A stretch of DNA of 35,273 nucleotides from Clostridiales bacterium UBA1752 (GCA_002314835.1 DCHM01000016.1:1-35273), one strand, 5' to 3'; shown: positions 6,319-16,340, numbered from the stretch's first letter. The notes: generated by a model from the sequence alone, not told the origin. Numbers and translations: made by a program.

Positions 6319-7989
6319 TTATTTTAGTATTTTTTTAGCCATAAGCAGTCGTTTTATGGCATTTCCTTTAGGCAAGAGGCATATTTCGTCCGCCGTGATG
6401 CCTTTTAAGACTATCAAAAGTCCTGCGTAAACCGGCACTGCCAGCACTGCCGAAACCACGACGTAGCCAAAGCAGGCTATCCTGCCGTAGTCGCCGCCGG
6501 TTACAGCGGTGCCGAGAGCCAAGACGACGGCGCACACCGCACCTGCGGCTATAGCCGAGACGAGAGGTTTAAGGAATATATTGCAAAAGCCGATATTAAG
6601 GTCGGGCAACAACTTTTGGAGCCTATACATATTGAGAATCAAGGCTATCAGATAGCACACGAGCGAAGCAATAGGAGCGCCAAATAGGCCTATGCTCGGG
6701 ATAGAGCAGAGCGTCAGCTCGGTTGCCGCAAGCGCCGCGACGCCTATTATAACCGAAATCATCGGGTAGGTCACCTTGCCGAGCGCCTGCAAAAGCGCGT
6801 TGGTGGTCGAAACCATCGAGAGCAAGATAATGCCTATCGCAAGCACCGACAGTGCAAACGACGCCATATCGACGAGAGAATAGGTGTTGCCGCTTAAAAG
6901 CGTTATTTCGCCGCCCCAGTCGTAGCCGTAGATAAACGAAATGCAGGGCTTGGACAACACGACAAGGCAGAGTGCAAACGGGCTTGCAATAATAGCCGAA
7001 ATCCGCATAGACTGCATACAATAGCTACTAACGTCCTCCGACCTTTTGGAGGCGAGTGCAGCCGCTACGGCAGGCAGTATGCTGATGGCAATAGGATAAA
7101 CGAGCGTGGACGGTATAAGGTCGGATATTGAGAGCGCAAGCGTGGTATAAGCCGAATACATATTCTCGGCGTCAGCCAGTACGTAGCCTGCGTTGACGAG
7201 GCAGTTGTTTATCATCAGAGTGTCGAGGAACTGCGTCATATAGAGTGCGCTCGACGTGATGGTTACGGGCAAGGCTATCTGAGCAAAGCGTTTTAATATA
7301 TCGCTCGTGGTGTCACAGTCGTCACACAGAGTCTCAAACCGTTTCTTTTTGCCGAAACGCTTGTAGATTATCAAAAATACCGTGCCGAAAAACACGCCCA
7401 CGGTCAAGCCGAGCACTGCAAAAGCCGCTTGCTCTACCGTGCTGTAGCCTGCGGTCTTTGCCCAATACGCCGCACCGAGGCCGAGCACGAGCTTAAAAAA
7501 CGCCTCTATAAATTGGCTGATAGCCGTGGGGTACATATTGCGCAGGCCCTGGAAGTAGCCGCGGCACGCAGACGTAACGCAGACAAAAAACAGAGTAGGC
7601 GCAATAACCTTCATCGCTCCGACGGCGTTTGGATGCTTTGACCACACCGACAGCGGCTCCGCAAAAATAAACATTACCGCAGAACAGATAAGTCCTATAA
7701 CTCCAAAAACGATTATCGCATCACGGTAAATAACTTCTATTTCTTTTTTTCGGCCTCTTTCGGCACTCGCGGCAACCATGCGCGAGATTGCGACCGGCAG
7801 TCCCGAGGTCGAAATCATAAACAGCATCGCATATATCGAGTACGCCGCGGTAAAAACGCCCATGCTGGTGCCGAGCATTACCGCGAGCGGTATCTTATAT
7901 ACGACGCCTATTATCTTGACGGCAAAGTTGGAGAGGCTGATAATGAGCGCCTCGGTCAAAAACGAGCCGCCTTTTTTTACGTCTTGCAC
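6319..7989 (-). CDS. spoVB: SpoVB-like lipid/polysaccharide flippase (MOP superfamily)
   Basis: A 556-residue polytopic protein, about 14 hydrophobic segments, starting with FLTEALIISLSNFAVKIIGVVYKIPL, the typical N-terminus of the SpoVB/YabM/MurJ group. These proteins flip undecaprenyl-linked precursors; SpoVB is needed for cortex synthesis in Bacillus. The start is a GTG overlapping the stop of the upstream kinase-like gene (TAGTG), with GGAGT about ten bases before it. It is the last gene of the cdaA-led run and lies next to hup-rqcP-yabP, matching Bacillus where the paralogue yabM stands near yabO-yabP-yabQ; yabN (mazG) is absent here. Which paralogue it is functionally (SpoVB, YabM or MurJ-like) cannot be settled from sequence alone. 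Confidence 0.8.
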   Translation of the reverse strand: MQDVKKGGSFLTEALIISLSNFAVKIIGVVYKIPLAVMLGTSMGVFTAAYSIYAMLFMISTSGLPVAISRMVAASAERGRKKEIEVIYRDAIIVFGVIGLICSAVMFIFAEPLSVWSKHPNAVGAMKVIAPTLFFVCVTSACRGYFQGLRNMYPTAISQFIEAFFKLVLGLGAAYWAKTAGYSTVEQAAFAVLGLTVGVFFGTVFLIIYKRFGKKKRFETLCDDCDTTSDILKRFAQIALPVTITSSALYMTQFLDTLMINNCLVNAGYVLADAENMYSAYTTLALSISDLIPSTLVYPIAISILPAVAAALASKRSEDVSSYCMQSMRISAIIASPFALCLVVLSKPCISFIYGYDWGGEITLLSGNTYSLVDMASFALSVLAIGIILLSMVSTTNALLQALGKVTYPMISVIIGVAALAATELTLCSIPSIGLFGAPIASLVCYLIALILNMYRLQKLLPDLNIGFCNIFLKPLVSAIAAGAVCAVVLALGTAVTGGDYGRIACFGYVVVSAVLAVPVYAGLLIVLKGITADEICLLPKGNAIKRLLMAKKILK

Positions 7990-8828
7990 TATATAAACTC
8001 CTTCATCAGAGAACTTTGCGGTATTTCGTCAAAGCCTATTTCTCCCCAGCCGTCAAAATAATCGCGGATGTCGCTTACGGTCTTGGCGTACGGGTTATCT
8101 TTGGGCATCATCGCGATTTGCTCGAGCGCCGTGCGCTTTAAGAGCGCAGGCTCATAGGCAAAATATGTGTTTAACTTTGCGTCGGCACCGACTGCAAAAG
8201 GCATGATGCCGATTTTTTCTTCGTCGTAAACGTATTTCCATTGCTTAAAGGTACGCATGGCGTCGGAGCCGCGCCTTATGCTGTCGCGCACCAGCCTGCG
8301 GACGAGGCGTGGATTCAGCATAAAATGCCTGTCGTATTCGGTATAGAGATACAGCCTGTAAACCTTAGCGTCTTTATCTACTATCATTGGGTTAAACGCG
8401 TGCAGACCTTCGATAACGAACATATCGGTTTGCTTTGGCTCGATGTATTCAGCCCTGTCGATACGTTTTACCTGCAGGAAATCAAACCTCGGCAGATAAG
8501 TCGCACGGCAAGCCGAGAGCGAATAAACGACGTCCTTTATCATATCGACGCGCAGGCTGTGGATGCTCTCTACGTCCTTTGTGCCGTCAGGCAGATAAAC
8601 GCACTCGTCGCCGTATCTGTAAAAATCGTCGAGCGAAACAGTGTGCACGGTCTTGCCGTTTTTGCTCAGTATGCCTGCGAGCTTTTTAACCATCGTAGTC
8701 TTACCGACGCACGAGCCGCCTGCGACGAGCATAGTGTTTACTCCGCTCGCCAAAAAGCTATCGGCGACGCCTTGCACGCCGTCGTCAAACTCTGTCTCTA
8801 CTCGCTGTATAAGGGATGAATATTGCAT
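7989..8828 (-). CDS. Uridine-kinase-like P-loop nucleoside kinase
   Basis: A 279-residue protein of the phosphoribulokinase/uridine kinase family. The P-loop is GGSCVGKTT (residues 37-45), followed by VHTVSLDDFYR with the DDFY motif typical of uridine kinases, VIEGLHAFNP (Walker B region) and RLVRRLVRDSIRRGSDA, the conserved Arg-rich lid. It lacks the N-terminal TGS-like domain of the larger fused nucleoside kinases found in many Clostridia. It would phosphorylate a nucleoside or a similar small molecule; the substrate is not known. It is coupled to hemZ by a TAATG overlap and to the flippase gene by a one-base overlap. It could also be a kinase of another metabolite, so I give no symbol. Confidence 0.75.
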   Translation of the reverse strand: MQYSSLIQRVETEFDDGVQGVADSFLASGVNTMLVAGGSCVGKTTMVKKLAGILSKNGKTVHTVSLDDFYRYGDECVYLPDGTKDVESIHSLRVDMIKDVVYSLSACRATYLPRFDFLQVKRIDRAEYIEPKQTDMFVIEGLHAFNPMIVDKDAKVYRLYLYTEYDRHFMLNPRLVRRLVRDSIRRGSDAMRTFKQWKYVYDEEKIGIMPFAVGADAKLNTYFAYEPALLKRTALEQIAMMPKDNPYAKTVSDIRDYFDGWGEIGFDEIPQSSLMKEFI

Positions 8829-10312
8829 TATTTATTAGCTCCGAAAAAAGCGCGTGCATCTGCCTGCCACGTCCCCTGCTCGGTTTCGAGATACTCGTAA
8901 GGGTATTTTGGAAAAGCGATGCGCAATATATCGTTCATTGGTTCGTTGACAAGCTTGGTGATAGAGCCTGCACCGCAGGCAAACACCGTCGAAACCTCCT
9001 CCATCATAAGGACGTTATAGAGATTTTCGAGTCCGGGATAGGCATAGCCGGTATTTTCGGCGTTGCCGACCGTGTTTTTTTGTCTGTATAGATAGTACGG
9101 GCGCATACCGCCGTCCTTGAGATAACGGTTTGCGTATTCGACGCATCTGCGCGCTCTGGTGCCCTCGGGGTCGTAAACGTTGCTCTCGTCAAATCTGATA
9201 GAAGCGGCGTTTTTGACACTGAGAGTATGAACCGTGATGTTGCCGAAGCCCATTTCCTTGACCTTGTGCAGACTTTCGCAAAAGCCGTCAAAGCTGTCGC
9301 CCGGCAATCCTGCGATAAGGTCGGAATTAACGCACTTAAACCCTGCGGTCAGAGCCTCCTCTGCCGCGGCGTAAAACATCTCGGGGCTGTGCAGTCTGCC
9401 CATACGCGCGAGCACGTCTGCATGTATCGTTTGAGGATTTACGCTGATGCGGTCAACGCCGTAGGAACGCATTATCTTTATCTTTGACGGAGTTATCGTG
9501 TCAGGTCTGCCCGATTCACAGGTAAACTCACGGCAATGCGACAGGTCAAAGTTTGTTGTTATTGTATGCAAAAGGCCCGATAACTGATTATCGTCGAGCA
9601 CGGTGGGCGTGCCTCCGCCGATATAAACCGCGCCGACGGTAAAGCCCATCTCCTTTATAAACTGAGACGTCAAAACGATTTCTGAGTGCAATCTGACGAG
9701 ATAATCGGGTATCATAGAATTAAGGCGCTTTGTAGCGTATGAGATAAACGAGCAATACTCGCACCTCGTAGGGCAAAAAGGTATCGAAACATAGAGTCCG
9801 ACAGTGCCGTATTTATAGCCCTCCAGCATTTTGGTTTCGAGCGAAGCGGTCTCTACCGAGAGTGCGGCTTTTTGCTCCGAAACGCAGTAGTCCCTTATAA
9901 ACATTTGTCTGACGGTTTCCTCGTCGTAGCCGCGCGTGAGATAAAATCTTGCGCGCTTTACGGGTCTGAGCCCCGTCAAAAATCCCCAAGGCGGCGTAAA
10001 GCCAAAAAGCTTTTGTCCTGCCTCAAGATACGCTCTGCCGAGCGCAAGCTGTGCGTAAAACTCCGTCTTGGCGTCAACCTGCGGCACAAAGCCTCGCGTG
10101 CAAAACTCACCTTTGGCAGTCCTGCCGCCATCGGTCAAAATAACGCGTGCAGAGTACGAGCCGTCCTGCTCCTGCCTTACTGTAAACTCGGCTTTTTTGC
10201 CACTGTCGTCGCCGTTTGGCGGGAACTTTTCGCCAGGGAAATAGAGCAGGCAAAGCGTCTGAAAATAATAATCATTGAGCTGACCGCTCGTGTTGTCTAT
10301 AAAGATATTCAT
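8828..10312 (-). CDS. hemZ: Oxygen-independent coproporphyrinogen-III oxidase-like radical SAM protein HemZ
   Basis: A 494-residue radical SAM protein of the HemZ group, with a long N-terminal domain (about 1-165) ahead of the SAM core. The cluster motif is C180-x3-C184-x2-C187 (FCPTRCEYCSF), followed by YIGGGTPTVL and the downstream substrate-side signatures DRISVNPQT and LIAGLPGDSFDGF. It is assigned to anaerobic heme synthesis (coproporphyrinogen decarboxylation), though in Clostridia without other heme genes the real substrate is uncertain. The ATG overlaps the dtd stop (ATGA). No other heme genes occur in the window. Confidence 0.85.
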   Translation of the reverse strand: MNIFIDNTSGQLNDYYFQTLCLLYFPGEKFPPNGDDSGKKAEFTVRQEQDGSYSARVILTDGGRTAKGEFCTRGFVPQVDAKTEFYAQLALGRAYLEAGQKLFGFTPPWGFLTGLRPVKRARFYLTRGYDEETVRQMFIRDYCVSEQKAALSVETASLETKMLEGYKYGTVGLYVSIPFCPTRCEYCSFISYATKRLNSMIPDYLVRLHSEIVLTSQFIKEMGFTVGAVYIGGGTPTVLDDNQLSGLLHTITTNFDLSHCREFTCESGRPDTITPSKIKIMRSYGVDRISVNPQTIHADVLARMGRLHSPEMFYAAAEEALTAGFKCVNSDLIAGLPGDSFDGFCESLHKVKEMGFGNITVHTLSVKNAASIRFDESNVYDPEGTRARRCVEYANRYLKDGGMRPYYLYRQKNTVGNAENTGYAYPGLENLYNVLMMEEVSTVFACGAGSITKLVNEPMNDILRIAFPKYPYEYLETEQGTWQADARAFFGANK

Positions 10313-10752
10313 AGATTCTCGGTATCAAAAATAATAGTAACAGGGCCGTCGTTCTGCGCCTTGATAGCCATATCGGCGCCAAAGATGCCCGTCTGCACCT
10401 TGTGGAGCGCCGACATCTCTTTTACAAAATCGTCAAACAGCTCCCTGCCCTTGTCGGGCGATGCCGCCGAGGTAAAATCGGGGCGCTTGCCGTGCCTAAT
10501 CGAGCCGTAAAGCGTAAACTGAGATATGAGTAAAAACTCACCGCCTACGTCCTCACAGCTTTTTGACATCTTGCAGTTTTGGTCCTCAAAAACCCTGAGG
10601 CCACCTATTTTATCGACGCATTTCATTACGTCGTCGTGAGTGTCGTTTTTTCCTATCCCGACGAAGCAGAGCAAGCCGACGCCTATATCGGCGACTTTTT
10701 TGCCCTCTACTACGCAGTCGGCAGAAAGCACGCGCTGAGCTACTATCCTCAC
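10309..10752 (-). CDS. dtd: D-aminoacyl-tRNA deacylase
   Basis: A 147-residue DTD protein that hydrolyses D-amino acids (and glycine from tRNA-Ala) off mischarged tRNA. It shows the two family active-site motifs, LLISQFTLYG (SQFTL type, about residues 75-84) and NDGPVTI near the C-terminus, plus the standard start MRIVAQRVLSA. The start codon is GTG, overlapping the relA stop by four bases (GTGA), with a G-rich Shine-Dalgarno (GGGGGT) about eight bases before. dtd directly after relA is the common Firmicutes arrangement. Confidence 0.93.
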   Translation of the reverse strand: MRIVAQRVLSADCVVEGKKVADIGVGLLCFVGIGKNDTHDDVMKCVDKIGGLRVFEDQNCKMSKSCEDVGGEFLLISQFTLYGSIRHGKRPDFTSAASPDKGRELFDDFVKEMSALHKVQTGIFGADMAIKAQNDGPVTIIFDTENL

Positions 10753-12938
10753 AGTCTTTCGACCCCCTTGACGTTTTTAACCCTTGACAGGCCTGAAATG
10801 ATGTTTTTGAGATGCTCGACACCCGAGCATTTTACCGATATCGTGAGCTCCATATTGCCGTCTTTTTCGCGCGTCGAAATGCCCGTGACAGCCACTTTCA
10901 TTTCAGCAACAGCCACCGATACGTCGGCTATCAGACTCGGCGTATAAGTAGCGTGGACTATCAAAGTCGCCTCGTACGAGCCAAAGACGTTTTCATTCAC
11001 GAGGCTCGACCAACTCGCTACCACCCACCTGTCTTTTTGTGAAGCGTCAGACATACCTGCCACCGCATTGGGACAGTCAAACTTGTGTATCGAAACGCCG
11101 TAGCCCTTAGTGATAAAGCCTATTATCTGGTCGCCCGGCAGAGGGTTGCAGCATTTGGCAAACTTAACGGTGCAGCCGTCCACGTTGTCTATGATGACTG
11201 AGCCGGTATTTGCCTTGCCCTTGCGCTCGTGCTTTGCAGACTGCTCGACTATCGACTCCGAGCTGACGAGCGGCTCCTCTATGGGAGCAACCACCGAGTC
11301 AAACTCTTCTCTCAGTCTGACGGCGACCTTGCTGATGCCTATGCCGCCGTATCCGATGTTATTATACAAATCGTCGGGGTCGGCAAAGCCCATACGGTCT
11401 GCGGTATTTTTGACTATTTCGTCCCTTTGTTCGTCGGTAAAAGCCCTGCCGAAGCGTTTAAGCTCGCGCTCTATCTGGAGCTTGCCCTCGGCGATGTTTT
11501 CAGTACGCAATTCTTTTTTAAAGAACTGTCTTATCTTGTTGCGCGCCTCAGCCGAGCGTACAATCTTGAGCCAGTCGCGGCTCGGCCCCTTGGAAGCCGT
11601 CGAGGTGACTATCTCTACTATCTGACCGTTTTGCAGGACGGTTTCGATAGGTACGATATTGCCGTTGACCTTGGCACCTATCATACGGTTACCAACAACC
11701 GAGTGGATGGCGTAAGCAAAATCTATCGGCGTACTGCCCGTGGGCAGGCTTACGACGTCGCCCTTTGGCGTAAAGACAAAAACCTCGTCGTCAAAGAGGT
11801 CTATCTTTAAAGGTCTGAAAAATTCGTCGGGGTCGTCGTCTCGGTCGGTCTCAAGCAGAGTATGAATCCACCTCAGCTTTTCGTCAACGTCAACGCCTGC
11901 AGATTCACCGGATTTATACTTCCAATGCGCGGCGAGACCGTATTCGGCTACGGCGTGCATTTCCCACGTCCTTATCTGCACCTCAAACGGCACGCCCTCT
12001 TTGCTCATAACCGTAGTGTGGAGCGAGCGGTAAAGATTGGCCTTTGGCGTAGAAATATAGTCCTTGAACCTACCCGGAACGTTATTAAACTTTTCGTGTA
12101 TGATGCCGAGTACGGTATAGCAGTCTATCTCGGTATCGACTAATATGCGCAGAGCGTAAAAGTCGTATATCTCGTCAAACGTCTTGTTGGACGAAAACAT
12201 CTTTTTGTAAATGCTGTAAATCGACTTTACTCTGCCCTCGAGAGTATATTTGATGCCGTAATCCCTCAGTCCCTGCTCGACGAGCTCGGTCGCGTGCTCG
12301 AGGAAGTTTTTATTTTCCCCGAACCTGCGCTCGGTATCGCTTTTGACCTGCTTGTAGCCAACGGGGTCGAGGTATTGCAGTGCGAGCGTCTCGAGCTCTG
12401 ACTTTATCTTTTGCATACCGAGCCTATGCGCTATCGGTGCGTAAACGTGCATCGTTTCGAGTGCTATTCGACGCTGCTTTTCGGCAGGCTGAGCGTATAG
12501 CGTGCGCATATTGTGCAGTCGGTCTGCGAGCTTGATAAATATTACTCTGAGGTCCTTGGACATTGCAAGAAACATCTTGCGCAGATTTTCTATGCTCTCG
12601 TCCTGCTTGGTCTCAAACGGTATGTGCTGCAGCTTTGTCAAACCGTCAACTATATCCGCTACGTCGTCGCTGAAATCTCTCTTGATATCCGCCGTGGTGA
12701 TGCCGCAGTCCTCTACCGTATCGTGCAGCAAAGCCGCACAAACCGAGTCGGTATCGAGCTGCATATCGGCAACGAAACAAGCCACCGCTATCGGGTGGAT
12801 AATATAAGGCTCGCCGGTTTGGCGCTTTTGCCCTTCGTGCAGGCGCGCAGCGTAGTCAAACGCGGTTTTAATGAGCGACAAATCGTAGATATTATATTTT
12901 GACGCAGTTTGCTTTAACGTATCAAAAGTATATTCCAT
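10749..12938 (-). CDS. relA: Bifunctional (p)ppGpp synthetase/hydrolase, Rel family
   Basis: A 729-residue long RSH protein controlling the stringent response. The HD hydrolase domain appears intact: HPIAVA (His near residue 49), LLHDTVEDC with the HD and ED pairs near 72-77. The synthetase domain follows (GRVKSIYSIYKKM to AEYGLAAHWKYK, about 230-345), then a TGS domain (VFVFTPKGDVVSLPTGS, about 390-450) and a C-terminal region with conserved Cys (KCCNPLPGD) and an ACT domain. Both activities should therefore be present. A GTG one codon upstream is in frame; I chose the ATG. No clear Shine-Dalgarno is seen, suggesting translational coupling to recJ, whose stop lies 12 bases upstream. Confidence 0.93.
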   Translation of the reverse strand: MEYTFDTLKQTASKYNIYDLSLIKTAFDYAARLHEGQKRQTGEPYIIHPIAVACFVADMQLDTDSVCAALLHDTVEDCGITTADIKRDFSDDVADIVDGLTKLQHIPFETKQDESIENLRKMFLAMSKDLRVIFIKLADRLHNMRTLYAQPAEKQRRIALETMHVYAPIAHRLGMQKIKSELETLALQYLDPVGYKQVKSDTERRFGENKNFLEHATELVEQGLRDYGIKYTLEGRVKSIYSIYKKMFSSNKTFDEIYDFYALRILVDTEIDCYTVLGIIHEKFNNVPGRFKDYISTPKANLYRSLHTTVMSKEGVPFEVQIRTWEMHAVAEYGLAAHWKYKSGESAGVDVDEKLRWIHTLLETDRDDDPDEFFRPLKIDLFDDEVFVFTPKGDVVSLPTGSTPIDFAYAIHSVVGNRMIGAKVNGNIVPIETVLQNGQIVEIVTSTASKGPSRDWLKIVRSAEARNKIRQFFKKELRTENIAEGKLQIERELKRFGRAFTDEQRDEIVKNTADRMGFADPDDLYNNIGYGGIGISKVAVRLREEFDSVVAPIEEPLVSSESIVEQSAKHERKGKANTGSVIIDNVDGCTVKFAKCCNPLPGDQIIGFITKGYGVSIHKFDCPNAVAGMSDASQKDRWVVASWSSLVNENVFGSYEATLIVHATYTPSLIADVSVAVAEMKVAVTGISTREKDGNMELTISVKCSGVEHLKNIISGLSRVKNVKGVERL

Positions 12939-12950
12939 CACAAAACCGTT

Positions 12951-15056
12951 TTAAATAAAATCGTGTCTTTTTTTGATGTCTGAGAGTATGCGTGTGGTGT
13001 CGAGGTCAACCTTTTTGCCGCCTGAGCAGAGCTCGATGTCAAAAGCGTCCTCCTTGGCAGGCGTAACGGTAGCCAGTCCCTCGTCGGCGAGTACGTCGAT
13101 AATGACCTTGAGTGCGCAATAGCTGGGCGCGTCGTCCTCCTTGGCGGTCATCATACGGTACAGCGAAATATCGGTAAAGCGCTTTGAGCCCGGCAAGAGC
13201 TCTCTGCGCAAAAATCTGAATACCGACCTAAAGTCGCTGAGCGTCGGCAGTGCGGAGCGCGGCATATCCGAGCTGTCGGAGGGGTCAATAAGCTTTGCAT
13301 ACTGCTCCTCGCCCTCTCGCATTATTTCGAGCATATTGCCGCTGTACGAAACGCTCTTTACGAGCAGCTGAGGCGTGCAAACGCCCATATATTCGTTGAT
13401 GTCGAGCGAAAAGGCGACGTCGCAGATGTCACCCTTGTAAAAATGAAAGTCATCCGTCGGCATACCGAAGTATATGGCGGTAATGTCGTTTTGCTTGTCA
13501 AACACGCCCGACTGTCTGAGTCTGAGCTTGGTATGCTTGCCTGCCGAAAGCGACGCCACCTCCGAGATATACAGTCCGCGCATTACAAACACGGGCAGCG
13601 GATTTTGCAGTCCAAATGGCTCCAAAAGCTGGATTTCGGATATAGTATCAATGTTTATTTCGTCAAAGGCTGCCTCGCAGTCGATAGCGAGCGTATTGTT
13701 GCCCGCGTCGTCTGCAGGGTGCTCGGAGGCATACTGATTGATGCGCTCTGTAAACGCCTCAACGTTGTCTCTGGTTATCGAAAGTCCTGCCGCCAGCTCG
13801 TGGCCGCCGAACTCCAAAAGCACGTCCTCGCAGGACGACAGAGCGTCCATGAGCGAAAATCCCTTGACTGACCTGCCAGAGCCCTTGCCTATATCGCCGT
13901 CAAAGCTAAACAGCACGCAGGGCACGCCGTATCTTTCGGCTATTCTCGAAGCTACTACTCCGATAACGCCCTGATGCCAGCCGTCAGAGCACAAAACGTA
14001 AAACTTGCGTCCCTTACCCTGCTCTTTTTCGTGCTGTATCATTTCGATAGCCTGGTTGTAAATCTCCTGCTCGGTGGCTTGGCGCATTTTGTTGATGTCA
14101 CAAAGCTCTGCGGCTATGCGGTCTGCATCCTCCTCGTTGTCGGACAAGAGCAATTCAACCGCGCGCGAAGCCGAAGCTATGCGGCCTGCCGCGTTAATGC
14201 GCGGTGCCAGAACATAGCCTACGGTAGATGAAAGAATCTTTTTTGGCTTGCCGCCTCTGATTATGCCTGCGTGGCGCATCAGTGCGGTGAGACCGAGATA
14301 CTTTGTGTCCGCGAGCCTTGCGAGCCCCGTGTATGCTATGTAACGGTTTTCGTCTATCAGCGGCATTACGTCCGCAATAGTACCTATGGCTACTACCTCC
14401 GCGTATCTGTCGCAGATGTTTTTGTAGCCGCCATCGAGAGCGCAGAGCAGCTTAAACACTACGCCTACGCCCGCAAGGTGCTTAAACGGGTAAGTATCGT
14501 CCTCTCTGTGAGGATTAATGACCGCCACCGCCTCGGGTAGCGTCTGCCTGCAACTGTGGTGGTCTGTGATTATCATATCTACTCCGAGGCTCTTGGCGTA
14601 TGCCGCCTCGTCGAGCGCCGTGATACCGGTGTCAACCGTGATAATCAAATCTGTGTCTTGGCTCAGTCGCTCTATTACCGGGGCGCTGAGGCCGTATCCC
14701 TCGCTGATTCTATCAGGAATAAAATAGCTGCACTTACATCCCTTTTGCGAAAGATAAGTGTACAAAAGCGTCGTCGAGGTAACACCGTCAACGTCATAGT
14801 CGCCGTATATACATACGGACTCTTTGTTGGCAATGGCGGTGTTGATTCTGGCTACGGCTTTGTCCATATCCTTCAGCAAAAACGGGTCGTAAAGGGGTAT
14901 GGAATCCCTGTCAATAAAAGCTCTTGCCTGCTCGGGAGTATTAAAACCCCTCGAGGACAGCAGCTTTGCGGTCAGCGAGTGAACACCAAGCTCTTGCATC
15001 AATACCGAGGTTGCCGTGCTATCATAGCCTGCAACCTGCCATCTCTGTGCGTTCAA
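12951..15056 (-). CDS. recJ: Single-strand-specific 5'-3' exonuclease RecJ
   Basis: A DHH-family nuclease of about 701 residues acting in recombination and base excision/mismatch repair. Motifs: VCIYGDYDVDGVTSTTLL (motif I), TVDTGITALDEA, IITDHHSC (DHH), then the DHHA1 part with GGHELAAGLSI. It has a C-terminal extension beyond the usual length of about 570 residues, as often seen in Clostridia. The frame runs to a GTG at 15068, but that GTG is fused to the ribosome binding site AAAGGAGGTGA; the TTG at 15056 lies at a usable distance and gives an N-terminus (NAQRWQVAGYD) like other RecJ proteins. It follows cdaR closely and precedes relA. Confidence 0.92.
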   Translation of the reverse strand: MNAQRWQVAGYDSTATSVLMQELGVHSLTAKLLSSRGFNTPEQARAFIDRDSIPLYDPFLLKDMDKAVARINTAIANKESVCIYGDYDVDGVTSTTLLYTYLSQKGCKCSYFIPDRISEGYGLSAPVIERLSQDTDLIITVDTGITALDEAAYAKSLGVDMIITDHHSCRQTLPEAVAVINPHREDDTYPFKHLAGVGVVFKLLCALDGGYKNICDRYAEVVAIGTIADVMPLIDENRYIAYTGLARLADTKYLGLTALMRHAGIIRGGKPKKILSSTVGYVLAPRINAAGRIASASRAVELLLSDNEEDADRIAAELCDINKMRQATEQEIYNQAIEMIQHEKEQGKGRKFYVLCSDGWHQGVIGVVASRIAERYGVPCVLFSFDGDIGKGSGRSVKGFSLMDALSSCEDVLLEFGGHELAAGLSITRDNVEAFTERINQYASEHPADDAGNNTLAIDCEAAFDEINIDTISEIQLLEPFGLQNPLPVFVMRGLYISEVASLSAGKHTKLRLRQSGVFDKQNDITAIYFGMPTDDFHFYKGDICDVAFSLDINEYMGVCTPQLLVKSVSYSGNMLEIMREGEEQYAKLIDPSDSSDMPRSALPTLSDFRSVFRFLRRELLPGSKRFTDISLYRMMTAKEDDAPSYCALKVIIDVLADEGLATVTPAKEDAFDIELCSGGKKVDLDTTRILSDIKKRHDFI

Positions 15057-15089
15057 GCTGATGTTCACCTCCTTTATATCTTTTATTTT

Positions 15090-16340
15090 TTACTGGTTAT
15101 CAGTCTCGGTGGCAAAACCGAGATAGACCTCTTCGCCACCCGTTACCGAGTAAAAGCTGAGGCCGTTTACCGTTACGCTGGCGACGGCATAATATCTGCC
15201 GTCCTCCGCCGTCAGATGCGATTTTGCGTCTATGCTGACTGTAATATCATCATACGACAGAGTGTTTAGCTCGCGCGTAGGACCGACTACCGTCAGCACA
15301 ACGTCGGACGAAACGATATATTCATCACTGCCTGACGTAATCTTGACGTCAGACGCCGCAACCGTAAAGGTGCGCTTGGAAATTTCGGGTATGGTGGCAC
15401 TGACTCTGATGGTTTCGGGCTCACCCTCGCCTATCGTAATGCCGAGCGGCAGTATCGACTTGGTTTCTACGTCAAGCTCGATATTCTGCTTATACTGCGT
15501 CTCGTCTATGGTGATAGTCAGCTTTGACAGTGCGTCCACAGTCGAAACGTCGCCTTTTATCTTTATCTGGTCGGCGGAAAGCTCTATCGTAGCGACCGAA
15601 GCGTTAAACAAGCCGCCTGTAAACTGTACCTCGACGGGTACGGTTTTTTCTTTATAAACCGACAGTGCGACGATGATATCCTGCTCGTCTATCGAGACGT
15701 ACGCGTTATTGACGGCTCTGCCTTGGTTATCGATGATAACCGGCGAGCAGTACGCAATTACGTTGCCCGAAAGCTCGCCTACGGCGTACGAAGCCGAAAC
15801 GTAATCAACGGTATCAAGCACACTTTCGGGGCCGCTAATCATTAGGACAGACGGGTTGCAGATTTCGCTCTCGATGCGCACGTCAGCCACAACCGACGAA
15901 ATAGTGTGCATCGGCTTGACTGCTACCGTCTTTGTGATAAATCTGTCAAGGAAGAGACTTGCGGAAGACGACGACTGGTCTGCCACCGTAACGCCGTTTG
16001 GCACTGTGACGGTGATAGGCAGAGTGTTGTAGCCTGCCGCAGTAACGCCCGAAACGTCAACCGTAGCAGATAGGTCACTGCTCTTGATGTTGCCTATATC
16101 GGTTCTCCTGCCGCTGATTTTGACCGAAATGGAAAAATCCATCTCCTGCTTTAGCGAAAAGCCGTTGTTGGCGGCAAGTTCTTCGGCGCCGACGACGGTG
16201 ACGTTTACGTTGTCGATGGTGCGCGTAAATACGGTGCTGTCAAAGCCTATAGCGTATATCCACAGTATAACCGCACCTATCAAAGCTACGCCGAGTGCGA
16301 CGTAGTCGGATAATCCAAAATGCTTGCGTTTATTTTTCAT
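15090..16340 (-). CDS. cdaR: CdaA regulator CdaR (YbbR-domain protein)
   Basis: A 416-residue protein with one N-terminal membrane helix (YVALGVALIGAVILWIYAIG, about residues 13-32) and an outside part made of repeated beta-rich YbbR domains; each repeat shows the VEV.. / GL...I..G pattern. CdaR modulates the diadenylate cyclase CdaA, and its gene directly follows cdaA here with an 11-base overlap. A longer frame exists, but GGGAGG stands 2 and 5 bases before two consecutive ATG codons; the second at 16340 is best spaced. The extra upstream residues look like a shadow of the cdaA end. Confidence 0.88.
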   Translation of the reverse strand: MKNKRKHFGLSDYVALGVALIGAVILWIYAIGFDSTVFTRTIDNVNVTVVGAEELAANNGFSLKQEMDFSISVKISGRRTDIGNIKSSDLSATVDVSGVTAAGYNTLPITVTVPNGVTVADQSSSSASLFLDRFITKTVAVKPMHTISSVVADVRIESEICNPSVLMISGPESVLDTVDYVSASYAVGELSGNVIAYCSPVIIDNQGRAVNNAYVSIDEQDIIVALSVYKEKTVPVEVQFTGGLFNASVATIELSADQIKIKGDVSTVDALSKLTITIDETQYKQNIELDVETKSILPLGITIGEGEPETIRVSATIPEISKRTFTVAASDVKITSGSDEYIVSSDVVLTVVGPTRELNTLSYDDITVSIDAKSHLTAEDGRYYAVASVTVNGLSFYSVTGGEEVYLGFATETDNQ

